Source: Tenodera sinensis
Taxonomy: Eukaryota > Arthropoda > Insecta > Mantodea > Mantidae
Assembly: GCA_030765045.1 (NCBI GenBank)
Contig: CM060968.1
Span: 108,014,904-108,078,903, forward strand
Length of the DNA: 64,000 nucleotides
Direction of reading: 5' to 3'
Shown here: positions 1 to 10,424 of the stretch, piece by piece
Position numbering within the stretch: position 1 is the first letter of the stretch
How the letters are laid out: each line of letters opens with the position of its first letter
Notes under the pieces: generated by a model
The model's database searches: none
Seen by the model: the letters and a program-made list of their open reading frames with translations, nothing else
Told to the model about the DNA's origin: nothing
Made by a program: the position numbers and the translations under genes

Positions 1-239
1 AATATAAGTGACAGATATAAGCTATGAAATGGTATGTTAAATTTGCTCTATTAAGCATCTAGGCAAATATATGTTTATTTCTCTTTGTATACTCAGTCAA
101 CACTCAATAAACGTTCAAAGCTTCCGATGTTGCAAATCTTAGTAATCTTAGTTATTCCGCCACTGACTGTTTTTCTATCTCCGTTGACCTTCATTTCTGC
201 CCGCTTCCACACGCTCGGGCATCGGGCTATAAGATATGA

Positions 240-690
240 CGTCACAGTGCATCGAGTTGAGGCTGCCTGAGCTATGGTTTTAGCCAGGAGAATCACAGAG
301 CTTCTCTCCTGGACACACGCCAGGTCTTGTACCATCTGTTGACGGGTTTGTGCCTGCGGGTAGCTGTAGCGGGACCTCCCGTTTTTAGTGAAGGTCCATA
401 TACTGGCATGTGTGAATGTTGTGGCGTGTGGGGATGTCGGCCATGTAAGCAGCAAACAGTGCCGGCGACAGTACACTGCCTTCCGGAACTCCAGCGCGAA
501 TGGGCCTTTCTTGTGAAAATAAACCCTCCACCTTCACCCGGAAGGTTCCTAAAGGAAACCAGCCACCAAGTAAATGTATGGAGGGGGATTTCATGCTCGA
601 TGAGTTTGTAGACAAACCCTTCGTGCCAAGTGGTAGAGAAGGCCTTTTCCACGTTAAGAGACTCCGCAAGCTTTTTATAGCCCTATCTTT
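240..690 (-). pseudogene. Non-LTR retrotransposon reverse transcriptase remnant
   Basis: Decayed LINE reverse transcriptase, read on the minus strand across three frames. From about 680 to 560 one frame gives a run around NVEKAFSTTWHEG, matching the conserved start of the palm region in Jockey/I-type LINEs, where it normally reads VEKAFDxVWH. From about 492 to 430 another frame gives RAGVPEGSVLSPALF, the classic RT motif that normally reads GVPQGSVLSPxLF. The frame then breaks just where the catalytic YADD box should be; a third frame, about 420 to 290, continues with weaker similarity. No complete ORF, endonuclease or 3' tail is visible. The upstream edge near 687-697 runs straight into an LTR-like block. 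The RT identity is firm; the clade (Jockey/I-like) is a family-knowledge judgement. It is surely inactive. Confidence 0.8.
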
Positions 691-838
691 CTCGAATGCC
701 TACAAACAAGCCGACTGCCGGACAGTCCTCGAATGCTCTGAAAAACCTTTTTTGTTGTCACTTGATTGCTGTGCCGCGTGAATAGTGTGGGAGGTTGTTA
801 CGTGCCGCATTAGTATGGAGGGGCAGCTAGGGGTCACA
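687..838 (-). mobile_element. Partial LTR edge (Gypsy-like LTR family)
   Basis: Read on the minus strand, this begins TGTGACC at 838 and continues with segments that align by eye to the LTRs at 12480-13084 and 16537-17096. Shared pieces include the GCCGxxxGTCGGC-GTTTGTA stretch and the GAGAAAG that follows. Only the first about 150 bases of the LTR are present. It stops where the LINE RT remnant starts, so this is either a nested insertion breakpoint or an old recombination junction. Confidence 0.5.
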
Positions 839-1426
839 ATATATTGCAAAAATTCAATTTATAACAGCAACAAACATTAAATGATCTATTGGGTGTTTGC
901 TTCTTTTATTGAGCTTCTGTGTAGTTATTTTGTTGTTGAGCTCACTTCCTTTGTAGAAGCTTTACTTTTGTAAGTAAACGTTTGACCGGATTTCCTCTTG
1001 GAGAGATCGAACGTTTTCTTGTTAAAAAGTACAAAAGATATAAAAGGAACAGAAAAGCAAAGCTGCTTAATGTATCATTGCTTACATTAACAGTAAAAGT
1101 AACGCAGAGAAACAGGAACTTTTCCAGAACTCCAGCAGTTCCATTGTAATACAAGACACTGTTATTGTACTACTTGGGGATTTGAGCAGCCAGTAACCAG
1201 AATATAGGTAACTTTTCTTGGAAGTAATTAACTTCGACAAAAACAAATATAAACCCTGGAGAAACTTTCATACACTTTCATCACATACATTGCTCTCACC
1301 AAGAATATGGAAAGTGATGCAATTAACATCAAAGAGAAATCCATTCTTACTATAACTCCTGTTGTAAAAGTTAAGAGGACCATATAATGATCCCACTTTT
1401 GAGACGTCCAGACGTAATTAAAGCTA
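839..1426. other. No recognisable gene or repeat
   Basis: AT-rich sequence with frequent stops in all frames. I see no protein similarity, tRNA-like head or terminal repeats. Confidence 0.5.
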
Positions 1427-2304
1427 TTTTTACTTTCTCTACTGGTAAGTAGGGGAAGTATTGTATTCCACCCAAAAATTCGAAGTCGAGATTTCATCGG
1501 AAATACATGTTTTGAGGCCCCCTGAATAAAAAAAAAGCCTTTTTAGAAAAAGGTCCGTGTGTGTGTGTGTCTGTGTGTCTGTCAGTCTGTCAGTCTGTGG
1601 ACAGCATAGTTCAAAAACGAAAAGTCGGTTAAAAACCAAAGTTGGTATTTAAGTTTAATGTTGTTCAAGGATGTGACACGAAGATTTTGAAGAAAGTAGC
1701 TCCACCCTAAACTACCCTTTACATGGAAAATTTTTCGAAAATTTTGATTTTCTTGAAAATGGCTCTAACGATTTTGATTAAAATGTCATATGTTTGAGAT
1801 ATTTTTATGACAAATGAAATGTATATCTTGAATTTTCTGGCTATGGCCCCTGTAGTCGTATTTACTCTGGACGACTTTTGCATAACTGGTAAACCGTTAG
1901 AGATAGACCAAATTATACTATACAAAAAATGTAGATCTTGCTAAAATACACAATTTATGTCTCAATAAATTTTCTTGTAGGGTGAACCATTTCGGAGATA
2001 TACCTTGTTATGTGTGTGAGTTTCGGAAAACTTGAAACTTTCGTGAAATGGGTCATCGTTGTTCATTTTTTATATGTTACGTGTACAAAGAGAACGGAAT
2101 CTCAAAGCTTTAAAAGATTTGACTATCGCACAAAGCCTACTGTATTCCAATATTCCCCTTGCACTTACAAGGAAATAAGCAATAAGATCATTTGTACAAA
2201 AGTTTATTTTAACTAACACGAAGAAGATATAGGAATAAGAGTTTGTAAGAATGGTTAGTACAAGAGTAGAGAAAGTCATGTGAGTGCAACACATCAGATT
2301 TTTC
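1427..2304 (+). mobile_element. Family M element, full-length copy
   Basis: One of the best copies of the window's commonest repeat. It opens with ATTTTT then ACTTTCTCTACT. It has a GT/CTGT-rich stretch at about 1555-1605, then a long AT-rich body. It closes with AGTAGAGAAAGT near 2264-2275 and the tip CATGTGAGTGCAACACATCAG plus a T-run. The 12-base motif is inverted at the two ends. No transposase is encoded. I read it as a non-autonomous element (MITE-like), but the asymmetric ends leave the superfamily open. Confidence 0.85.
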
Positions 2305-3292
2305 AATTGAGATTTTATGAAAGCTTGAGTGTCATAAGCTGCTAGTTTAGGGTTCCAGAGGAGCCTAAATAAGGATCAGAGGTGGCAGAGAAATGAAAAC
2401 AACTATCTCATCTGCTGCTACACTGAAAATGAGCAATAGTGCCCTTGGAGGACGTTTTCCCACCTGAAAGTGCGTGTGATCGTGTCGGTTCCATTAAAGG
2501 GGAGAAAGCTCAACGTAAATATTTAAATTATCGTTTAATGTTAAGTTGAAAACCCAGCTAAGTATCTCAAATATATTGATGTCGGAATTATATACACTTA
2601 AAAAAATTAATAATTTAAAAATAATCATAATGATAATACTACTTTTAAATAAATAATAATGAATGGAGAAAGTCAACACAAAGGGGATAGCCTCGTGATT
2701 TTGAATAGCGGAGTGATTTTCAACGGTTATGGCGTGGTCTCACTCACAGAACAGACGTAAAATTTGTTGGAACGTGGAAGTACGTGAAAACCAACGGACA
2801 CAAAGTGATCATCACATGTGTATGTGTATAATTATATGCATAGTATTACTTGGCTGGTGAATTATATAATACGGGTACAATGGTCGGCAACGTCTCAAGT
2901 GATAAGAGTGAAACATTCATGCTTTATTAAAAGACGTTATTACAGAATTTGTCATCCTTTCAAAACCACTCACGCATACCCAGAGAGAGAAATCTCATAG
3001 CTTCTAACGGCGGCAAAGGGCTGATTCAAAGGAACTGTGAGACATTATTAGATGACAAAGTATTGTTACTTCAAACAGTTGACATTTCATCGACAACAAT
3101 CCTGCATCAAACTTCGCATCAACGTGAAGCAAGTAAAATATTGATACAATTTGAACAGTTGTTTCCTTCCCCTGAACATAATTGAACTTATAGGTCTAGA
3201 AAATAATCTTACAGAACACTTCAGATTGCCGTATCAGTTCAACAAAATAGTAGAATTGGATAAACACGTTTAATCGGGGATTGATCAAGTTA
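2305..3292. other. No recognisable gene or repeat
   Basis: AT-rich sequence, short frames only. Nothing in it resembles a known protein or the repeats elsewhere in the window. Confidence 0.5.
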
Positions 3293-3404
3293 CTACTTAG
3301 TGTATTTCATCGAAAAATTTGATGTCGAGATTTCACCGGAAATGTTTTGAGGCCACTTGAAAAAAAAAAAAAAAAAAAAATGGAAAAAGGTCTGTCTGTG
3401 TGTG

Positions 3405-3444
<40 letters not shown>

Positions 3445-4062
3445 CGCGTGCGTGCGCGCGCGCGCGCGTGCGTGCGTATGTCAGTGTGTCTGTCAGACTG
3501 GACAGTATAACTCAAAAACGAAAAGTAGGTTAAAAACCAAAATTGGTATTCAAGTTTAACATCTTTCAAGGATGCTACACAAAGATTTTAAAATAAATTT
3601 CTCCACCCTAAACCACCCTTTACATGGGAAATTTTTTAAAAATTTTAATTTTCTCAAGTGAAATGTGCAGTTTGAATTTTGTAGGTAGTCCTGTTTACTT
3701 TGGATGACTTTTGCATAACTGATAAATCGTAAGACATACACCCAATCTTACTATATAAAAATCTAGATCTTACTAAAACACACAATTTATGTCCAAATAA
3801 ATCTTTTTGTAGAGTGAACCATTTCGGAGATATTCCTTGTTATTTGTATGAGAGAGAACGGAATTTGAAAGCTTTAAAAGATTTGACTATAGCTCACAGC
3901 CCACTGTATTCCCATATTGCTGTTACACCTGCAAGGAAACATGCAATGAGATAATTTCTGCTAATTTTATCTCGACTAACACGAAGAAGATAAAGGTATA
4001 AGAGTTTATAAGTATACGAGTTTAGTACAAGAGCAGAGAAAGTCATGTGAGAGCAACACATG
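3293..4062 (+). mobile_element. Family M element, degraded copy
   Basis: Aligns with the M body from the segment reading GATGTCGAGATTTCACCGG to the end motif GCAGAGAAAGTCATGTGAG near 4035-4055. The 5' T-run and first motif are decayed. Its internal GT-rich stretch has expanded to a pure TG/GC tract, and its A-run to about 20 A. Confidence 0.8.
3392..3488 (+). repeat. TG/CG microsatellite inside a family M copy
   Basis: About 95 bases of alternating TG grading into GC-rich CGTGCG units, located exactly where other M copies have only an imperfect GTGTGTCTGTGTGTCAGTCTG stretch. Confidence 0.9.
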
Positions 4063-4846
4063 AACATTCTTGAACTATTCCAAGAATTGGTGTTAAAGCG
4101 TTCTGGAGTATTCTATGAACATGTGGAGCAAATCACATAAGATTTTTATATATTAAATTTGGAATTAATCTGTATATAGATTTGATTCAGGCTTTCTTTC
4201 CAGTTTTGTTTCAATGATAAATTTGTATAATTCTGGCAAAACTTTGTGTCTTGGGAATGTTACTTTATCAGATCTAATATATTGTCCCAGTATCTTTATA
4301 TTTTTGTCATTAGGGGAGTGTTTCAAAACCTTTAAACACTCTGTCATTATGCATGCATATATAAGAGAATTTGTGTTCCATTATTGCGCTGAAGTCTTGT
4401 GAAGCGTTGACTGCCTTTGGCAAGAGCAACTGTTTAAATATATCGTCTTGACAACAGCAGCTGAAGCCCTGGGGCTCTATTGTGTTATTTGTTTAGGAAG
4501 CCTTAACCATGTTTAGTAATCAGAAAGGGAGGCATTATGCAACAGATTTCGAAGGAGAGAACAACGTGCAAGCTTTCAGCGAACCAGTACTGTGTACTAG
4601 AGAGAGACTTCTGAAGGAACTATTATAGCAATATAATGTAAACTGTTCTCTACTGGCCATCACATGCAGTTTCTATCATGGTAACGTTTATAGATTAAAT
4701 TCAGGAGCATGTCTGTCTTTTACATTGTTAAATATTGTAAAATATAGACAGACTTGTTTTAGAGTGTGAAGTTTAGCCAGAAAATATAAAATTGTTGCAT
4801 ACTGTAGCAGACATATAACTGGTGTTTTGTTAGGCACAGGGACTAG
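4063..4846. other. No recognisable gene or repeat
   Basis: Unique-looking AT-rich sequence between two M copies. No coding similarity seen on either strand. Confidence 0.45.
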
Positions 4847-5320
4847 AGGAAATATTGCAATACACAAATTTCGATATGGGAATTTTAGCGGAAATATGTT
4901 TTGAGAGTACCTGAATGCTAAAAAGCTTTGTAAGTTCTGCTTGTGCGCTCTATCTGTCTCTTTCTCTCTCTCTCTCTCTCTGTATGTGTGTGTGCGTGTG
5001 TGTGCGTGCGCGCGCGCGTGAATAGCATTACTAAGGGTGAACATTCGGTTAAATGTCTAACTGTATTTAACTCAGCATCTTCCAAGGATACAACACGAAA
5101 ATTTTCTTATTGATTTTCCCAAAAATAAGGTTCAAAACGCCATTCATTTAAGACATTTTATGGCAAATAAAATGCATGTGTCAAATTTTCGATAACATAC
5201 TGTGGATTCCTCTTTATTGGGAATAATATTTCTCTGTAAATCTAAGATATAATAAGCACGCACATTTGGATCTGATAAGCACGCAATTCGTAAAATTTGT
5301 GGCATTAACCATTTCAGACA
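4847..5320 (+). mobile_element. Family M element, divergent partial copy
   Basis: Divergent M copy. It keeps recognisable anchors in order: CGGAAATATGTTTTGAG near 4885, the CT/GT microsatellite slot at 4960-5020, CGGTTAAA near 5047, CTTCCAAGGATAC near 5090, ACATTTTATGGCAAAT near 5153, and TTAACCATTTCAGA near 5305. Both ends are missing. Confidence 0.6.
4956..5020 (+). repeat. CT then GT/GC microsatellite
   Basis: A TCTC run followed by TGTGTG and CGCGCG, lying in the microsatellite slot of an M copy. Confidence 0.85.
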
Positions 5321-5535
5321 TGGTGTAGGGAAGTGGCTGCCTCTTTGTCCAATGGGAAACCACTGCAAACAGCCGCCCGAGTACTGGTGGGAAAACTAAA
5401 ACCTTTCGAGGTTGGGAGAAAAATACCCAATCGCTACCTCAAGAATTGAGGATCTACCCGAGTACCCTGGGGATAAAACAGGGACCTTCAGCGTTGGGCT
5501 AATCCCCCACGTTAAGTAAAGCCAGAAAGAAAAAT
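5321..5535. repeat. Unclassified GC-richer block
   Basis: More GC-rich than its surroundings, with phrases such as GTGGGAAAACTAAAACCT and CTACCCGAGTACCCTGGGGA. The composition suggests a SINE or LINE untranslated piece, but I cannot match it to another copy here. Confidence 0.25.
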
Positions 5536-5816
5536 GTGAGGGAAGGAAAGTTGAAGAAGAAACTATTTCAGACATATATTATATTATAGGTGTGAATAAC
5601 ATTTTAGTTTAATAATTATCGGTTGAAGCACTAGTTTCGTTTTTTCCCGTGTTCATACAAAGAACGCAAACTAGAAGCTATGATAGCGACCCGTTGTTAA
5701 ATATGATTGCTTAACTCCCCTACATATCTTTCCTAACGGCACATGAATGCATAAAAAACATATATGGAAATGTTTGTCTCGATTAAAAGGAAGAGAGCAA
5801 AAGAATAAACTTATCC

Positions 5817-6250
5817 TGACAAAATGACAAATGCAGTTACTTTTTCTGCTGCTTTATTTCTCTTAAATTGAAGCACAAAAGCACAAATTTATCGTTAACG
5901 CAATCTAAAATTGTTCGTGAACTCACAGCTGTTTTATCCAATCGCAACCATGACACAAAGTGATAATACAGCTAGACAACTCCGTCAATTTACTCGCCAA
6001 AAACTTTTCCAACAGTGCCTTTTCAATATTTTTTTCGAGTGGAGGAAACATCCATTTATGGACTCGCACTGTGTTGGCACTGGCTCACTTTTATAGCCAA
6101 GGCGAAGTGTCGGCGAATTTCTGGACGTTTTCCGAATTTTTTCTCGTAAACAAACACATAAATAGCTTCCAGAGCTGCTTACAATCAGGCTTTTGTTCTG
6201 ACCGCCCCATTGTCGTCGTTTACTCACCTCGCAGTTTACTCAGGTCCTCC
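5817..6250 (-). mobile_element. LTR-like block with TATA box
   Basis: The left edge (TGACAAA, then GCAGTTACTTTTTC and GCTTTATTT) resembles in order the 3' end of the minus-oriented LTR at 12480-13084. On the minus strand a good TATA element, GGCTATAAAAGTGAGCC, lies near 6085-6101, with a GC-richer leader downstream as expected for U3/R/U5. The other LTR end is not clear and no internal coding region follows. Call it a probable degraded LTR of the same broad family. Confidence 0.4.
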
Positions 6251-8069
6251 GTTCGTCCATTGATCCATCCATTAAGAAAAATAACTAAATTCGTATACAA
6301 CACTTATCACAAAAAAGCATTTATAATTTATAGATTACAAAATAAAAGTAAAATTATAACACACATACACACACGCTTTAAATAAAAACACAAATTGTTA
6401 AATTGAAATACTTTTTTTACATGCAATATCAACACGCGACACAAACAAATTTAATTATTTATTATTTAATATCTGATAAAACAACTGATTCTCAATTACT
6501 AATTCTACAGTTAATAGTAAATTTCGAAATTGGCAACCTAATTGTACTTGTATCAACTAGAAATTAACAACCTCCCCTATACAACGTAAATGTAAAACAA
6601 GACTAATTTTACAACTAAATTCATATAAAATACATTTCAACAACCTAAAAGCTTAATATAAATTATATAAACAAAATTGTCAATTATTTTCTATATTACT
6701 ATTCTCATTTGATCCAAAAATTCAGTTTCAGTAATTCGCCAGAAGATGGCGGCAACCCATATGTACAGCTTATCTTAGTGCTCCATACAATATAAATTAA
6801 AAATATAACACTACTTTTACTACTAAATTCATAGTAAGTCAATTTAGAAAATTCTTTTCTGCTTCATCAGAAAAGTAAGTATAGAAACCTTTTTAATTTT
6901 ATCATCAGTGCATCTTTCTTAAAATAACCCATATTCATTACCTTTCTTCCAACTTCAAGTGTGAATTGCAAAGTATAGGTCAAAGTTATAAAAAATATTA
7001 GAATAACCAAATAATAAAAATAGTATAGGTGTATAAATTGACGAATTCCATAGATAAATCAACTGGTGTACAAATGATTACGAAAGAAACTGTCTAAGAG
7101 CCGTGATTATAGTTTGCTTTCATTTGTTTGCCAGACCGAAAGCGTAACGTTTATACTTTATAGGTTGGTAATGTATGATTTACAATTATTTTAGTGTGTT
7201 CACAAGCCATTACTTTTGCTAGGAAACTATTCCGCTGATAAGAGTTAGAGAGGTATAAATATTGGCAAGATCTTGTGACATTTGGTGTGTGCACTACCAT
7301 TCAATACTAATAAATGTAAGTTACGTGCAGACAAGTATATAGGTTTTATGACTGCTGTAATAAAGTCCATAAGATAGCACAGCCTTTTCACGGAGCCTTC
7401 GTTTATTGCCTTCAGTTGTAGATTTTGATGTATTTTTCTGGTCTTCAGCTATAAATAACTTGCGGATGACATTGGGTCACAGTGCCAATACACAGAACTG
7501 AAAGCATGGGAGCTAGTAGATAAAAAGAATAGTTGGTCTAATTTACCGCAATTGTGGCGAAGTGAGAGTAAGGGGAAGGAGACTGTGTATTTGTATTAAG
7601 AGCCAGTTCTCTGTCTCCACCCCCTGGTTCGTATATTATAAACCGAAACGAAACTAAACCGTTAGGGCGTCACCAATGTTGGAGCACGACGCCACGCGTC
7701 CTCGCCGTCTGGACGCCTAGCCCACTAAAACCTTCACTCACTTGGTTCTTAATAACCCCTACATACACACGCCTACACACACATTATGTGAGAGAATTCA
7801 CATAAGGGCAATGAGCAGCAAAAACAATACCTTTCCGCCACATCTTAGGATATTTGTTATTACTCCAATAGAAACAGTAACATTACTCAAGTGCAGAATG
7901 TGTTTGGCTCCGATAATAAACGGTTTTCCATTGTATTATTTTGTCACCGGTATCTGCCTTCCAAGAGTTACGACAGAACTAGTACAGTACCCTAAAGACA
8001 AGGACACAACCAAACCGGATAAGTTAAACCCCATGGGTTCTAGTTTCGCAGCGCGCGCGCACACACACC

Positions 8070-8145
<76 letters not shown>

Positions 8146-8164
8146 CATAATAAAAAACATGCAC
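6251..8164. other. AT-rich stretch without recognisable genes
   Basis: Mostly AT-rich with short frames. Near 7250 there is GGTATAAATATTGG followed by an initiator-like region, a possible but unsupported core promoter. Near 7660-7730 a GC-rich block with GACGCC repeats is seen. A CA run at 8060-8135 is listed separately. No coding similarity found. Confidence 0.45.
8060..8135 (+). repeat. (CA)n microsatellite
   Basis: About 65 bases of nearly perfect CA, preceded by GC-alternating bases and followed by a short TA run. Confidence 0.95.
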
Positions 8165-8177
8165 TAAATGGCAAGGA

Positions 8178-8396
8178 CGCGCCGTGACCGAGTGGTTAGA
8201 CCATTCGCCTCTCACAAAAGTGGCCCGGGTTCATTCTAAGGCGACTCCATTGGGATTTGTGGTGTAGAAAGCGGCACAGGGCCAGATTTCCTCCGGGTTC
8301 TTCCGGTTACCCCAGCCATATCATCACTGTCACCGACTGCATGTAGTAAAACATGCGGACGTTGAACGCTACAAAAAATAAAATAAAAATAAATGA
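8178..8396 (+). mobile_element. tRNA-derived SINE (class S1)
   Basis: The 5' head carries an A-box-like TGACCGAGTGGTTAG and a B-box-like GGGTTCATTC in the spacing of a Leu/Ser-type tRNA. The body has CCTCCGGGTTCTTCCGGTTA and the 3' part has GGACGTTGAACGCTACAAAAAA. The same order is seen at 47199-47444. Flanking AAATGGCAAG and AAATGACAAA look like a mutated target duplication. It would be transcribed by RNA polymerase III and copied by a LINE. Confidence 0.8.
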
Positions 8397-8512
8397 CAAA
8401 ACAAAAATAAGCGCCACATTCTTTATTATTCACACAGTAACGGTTTTGAAGCCAAATTGAAGAAATAAATATCACCATAAATTAAATAAGGAAATAATGA
8501 ATGTATTAATAG

Positions 8513-9470
8513 TGAAGCAACAAGAATCTAAAGATTAGAAACTAAAAGCTTCACTTATCTTAGTAATATTGCAAGTTCTTTGGTGCTGACACTGTTTCGA
8601 GTTGATTCCAACTCATTCTCAAAGCTATACAAACAAATTAGTTACCATAGCTACTGATACTCATTTTAATTACCAATCTCTGGAAACAAAAATCTATAAA
8701 TACAATCTATAGAAGGTATTTCAAAATTCATAACACAGTTCTTGCTTTTTAAAATAAATATATTTTCCCAAACCATTAAATCTATAGGCCCACTTAATTG
8801 TTTTAATAATTTAACTTCTGGATTAATTTCATGATTAAATTACCAAAAATGATCTGCCACAGCTGATTTATCAGTTTGTTTATATTAAATATTTCTAAAA
8901 TGCTCTTTAATTTTGGTTTCTAGATGACGTTTGGTTTTACCAATATAAACCTTATCACAATACAAGCAGCTAAATTGATAAATGCCAGATTTTTTTAATT
9001 TGGAATTTTATCTTTTTTGGAAAAATTTAGTAAATTTTGTATACTAAATTTATTTTGAGGGACCAAATTTATTCCATATACTTTAAAAAATTTTGTAATT
9101 TTTATTAGCCCATGGATAGTAAGTAAACTTTTTAAAAATACAATTAGCTTTAACAGCTTTTTGATACTTAAATTTTTCTATCTTTTTATGTATGAAATCT
9201 GTATTAAAGCCATTAATTACTGCAGTGTTAATGTGTTTATATTCTGTCTCAAATCCTTCTTTATTAAGGGGTATATTTATTAACCTACAAATTAAACTAT
9301 TGAAAACAGCAAATTTATGTGCAAAAGGATTAAAACTTTTTTATGTAATTATCAGTGTGAGTAGATTTTCTATAAATACCAAAATTCAATTTGTTATGTC
9401 TTTTAATTTTTAAGTAACTGCTTTAATTCTTAGTATTCCTAGAAAAAAGCTTTTGATTTTTTTAAAAAAA
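8513..9470 (-). pseudogene. Penelope-like element: RT tail, linker and GIY-YIG endonuclease
   Basis: Minus-strand remnant of a Penelope-like retroelement. Reading downward from about 9420, one frame gives LNFGIYRKSTHTDNYI, the conserved block after the RT palm. Next comes KSFNPFAHKFAVFNSLICRL, typical of the linker. From about 9010 to 8870 comes SGIYQFSCLYCDKVYIGKTKR, the GIY-YIG nuclease signature with both the GIY and YIG triplets intact and the expected cysteines. Several frameshifts and stops break the frame, so no protein is made. The sequence from about 8630 to 8513 is a 3' untranslated tail, shared in inverted orientation with 9808-9890. The catalytic RT half is missing on this strand and is found instead on the plus strand just to the right. 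Confidence 0.85.
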
Positions 9471-9479
9471 TTTTGAAAT

Positions 9480-9890
9480 TCTTTAGAATTAAACAAAGAA
9501 TTAATAGATGCATTTGTAAAACTTACAAATCTTTGTTTAGATCAAAATTTCTTCAGTTTTAATGGTAATTTTTTTCTGGCTTGGCAATGGACTTCTTGCT
9601 AATCTTTTCATGAGCTTTTTTGAAACTCAAATTTTAAGATCATTCCCTCCTATTTTTAAAATATGGTATAGATATGTAGATGATATTTTTGCTGTTGTCC
9701 CTAAAAAACAGATAAATGAATGCGTTAAAACTTCTAAATTTACAAGATAAAACCATTCAATTCACCTTGGAAAATGAAAATAATGGATGCCTTCCGTTCC
9801 TAGACTTAAAGAGAATGAGTTTGAGACAACTTGAAAACACCAAAGCACTTGCAATATAATGAGATAAGTGAAGCTTTTAGTTTTTAATTT
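9480..9890 (+). pseudogene. Penelope-like element: RT palm fragment plus 3' tail
   Basis: Plus-strand piece of the same Penelope family. It reads LIDAFVKLTNLCLDQNFFSFNG, then an internal deletion inside the GLAMGNPLSP region so that NG joins LLANLFMSFFE. The catalytic YRYVDDIFAVV follows at about 9667-9700, with the YVDD aspartates present. After one frameshift near 9730 comes TIQFTLENENNGCLPFLDLK. The frame then jumps directly into the 3' tail at about 9808-9890, skipping the linker and nuclease that the minus-strand neighbour carries. It is inactive: deletion, frameshift and stops are all visible. Confidence 0.85.
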
Positions 9891-9971
9891 GTTCTTACTT
9901 TAGATCACCATACATGTTTAGGAAGAACTAACAAACACTGCTAAACACTTGCATATGAAAGAAAATTGAAG

Positions 9972-10060
9972 CTATTAACAGTGAAGCAACACAATCTAAA
10001 ATAATAACAAATTAGAAACTAAAAGCTTCACTTATCTGATTAATATCGTAAGTTCTTCAC
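9972..10060 (-). repeat. Extra copy of the Penelope 3' tail
   Basis: Repeats the 8513-8590 segment, including AACTAAAAGCTTCACTTATC and the GTAAGTTCTT that follows, in the same orientation as the minus-strand Penelope. Three copies of this tail therefore surround the fragments. Confidence 0.65.
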
Positions 10061-10328
10061 TTGAAAGTAGTAAATTGTCATACTATGCCATCTAGCATAC
10101 AAACATTGAATTTTGCAGCACTTTAGAAGGCAAATTTGAAGCCTGTTTCATGTAGGAAAAGGATAATATTGAAGTGCACATTTAGAAATGTCAAATTTAG
10201 CAGCCTATAACTAAAAATATAATGAAGATATCACAATAAATCAAGTTTTACATGATTTACCAGTATATTGATTATCCGGTTCACAAATTTCATGCGTAAT
10301 GCAAGTTAACGTCACCTTAAGCATTATT

Positions 10329-10424
10329 TAAAATATAGAAGATAGATATAGAAGACAGATGAATAAGAGTTTGTAAGATTAGGTAATGGAGAAAGTCATG
10401 CGAGTGCAACACATCAGATCTGTT
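10329..10424 (+). mobile_element. Family M element, 3' end only
   Basis: GAATAAGAGTTTGTAAGA, then GGAGAAAGTCATGCGAGTGC and ACACATCAGATC. Only the last about 95 bases of M are present. Confidence 0.7.

Noticed and set aside
8024..8215. Val/Cys and Thr/His repeat peptides from 7.9-8.2 kb
   Set aside because: Translations of a CA microsatellite.
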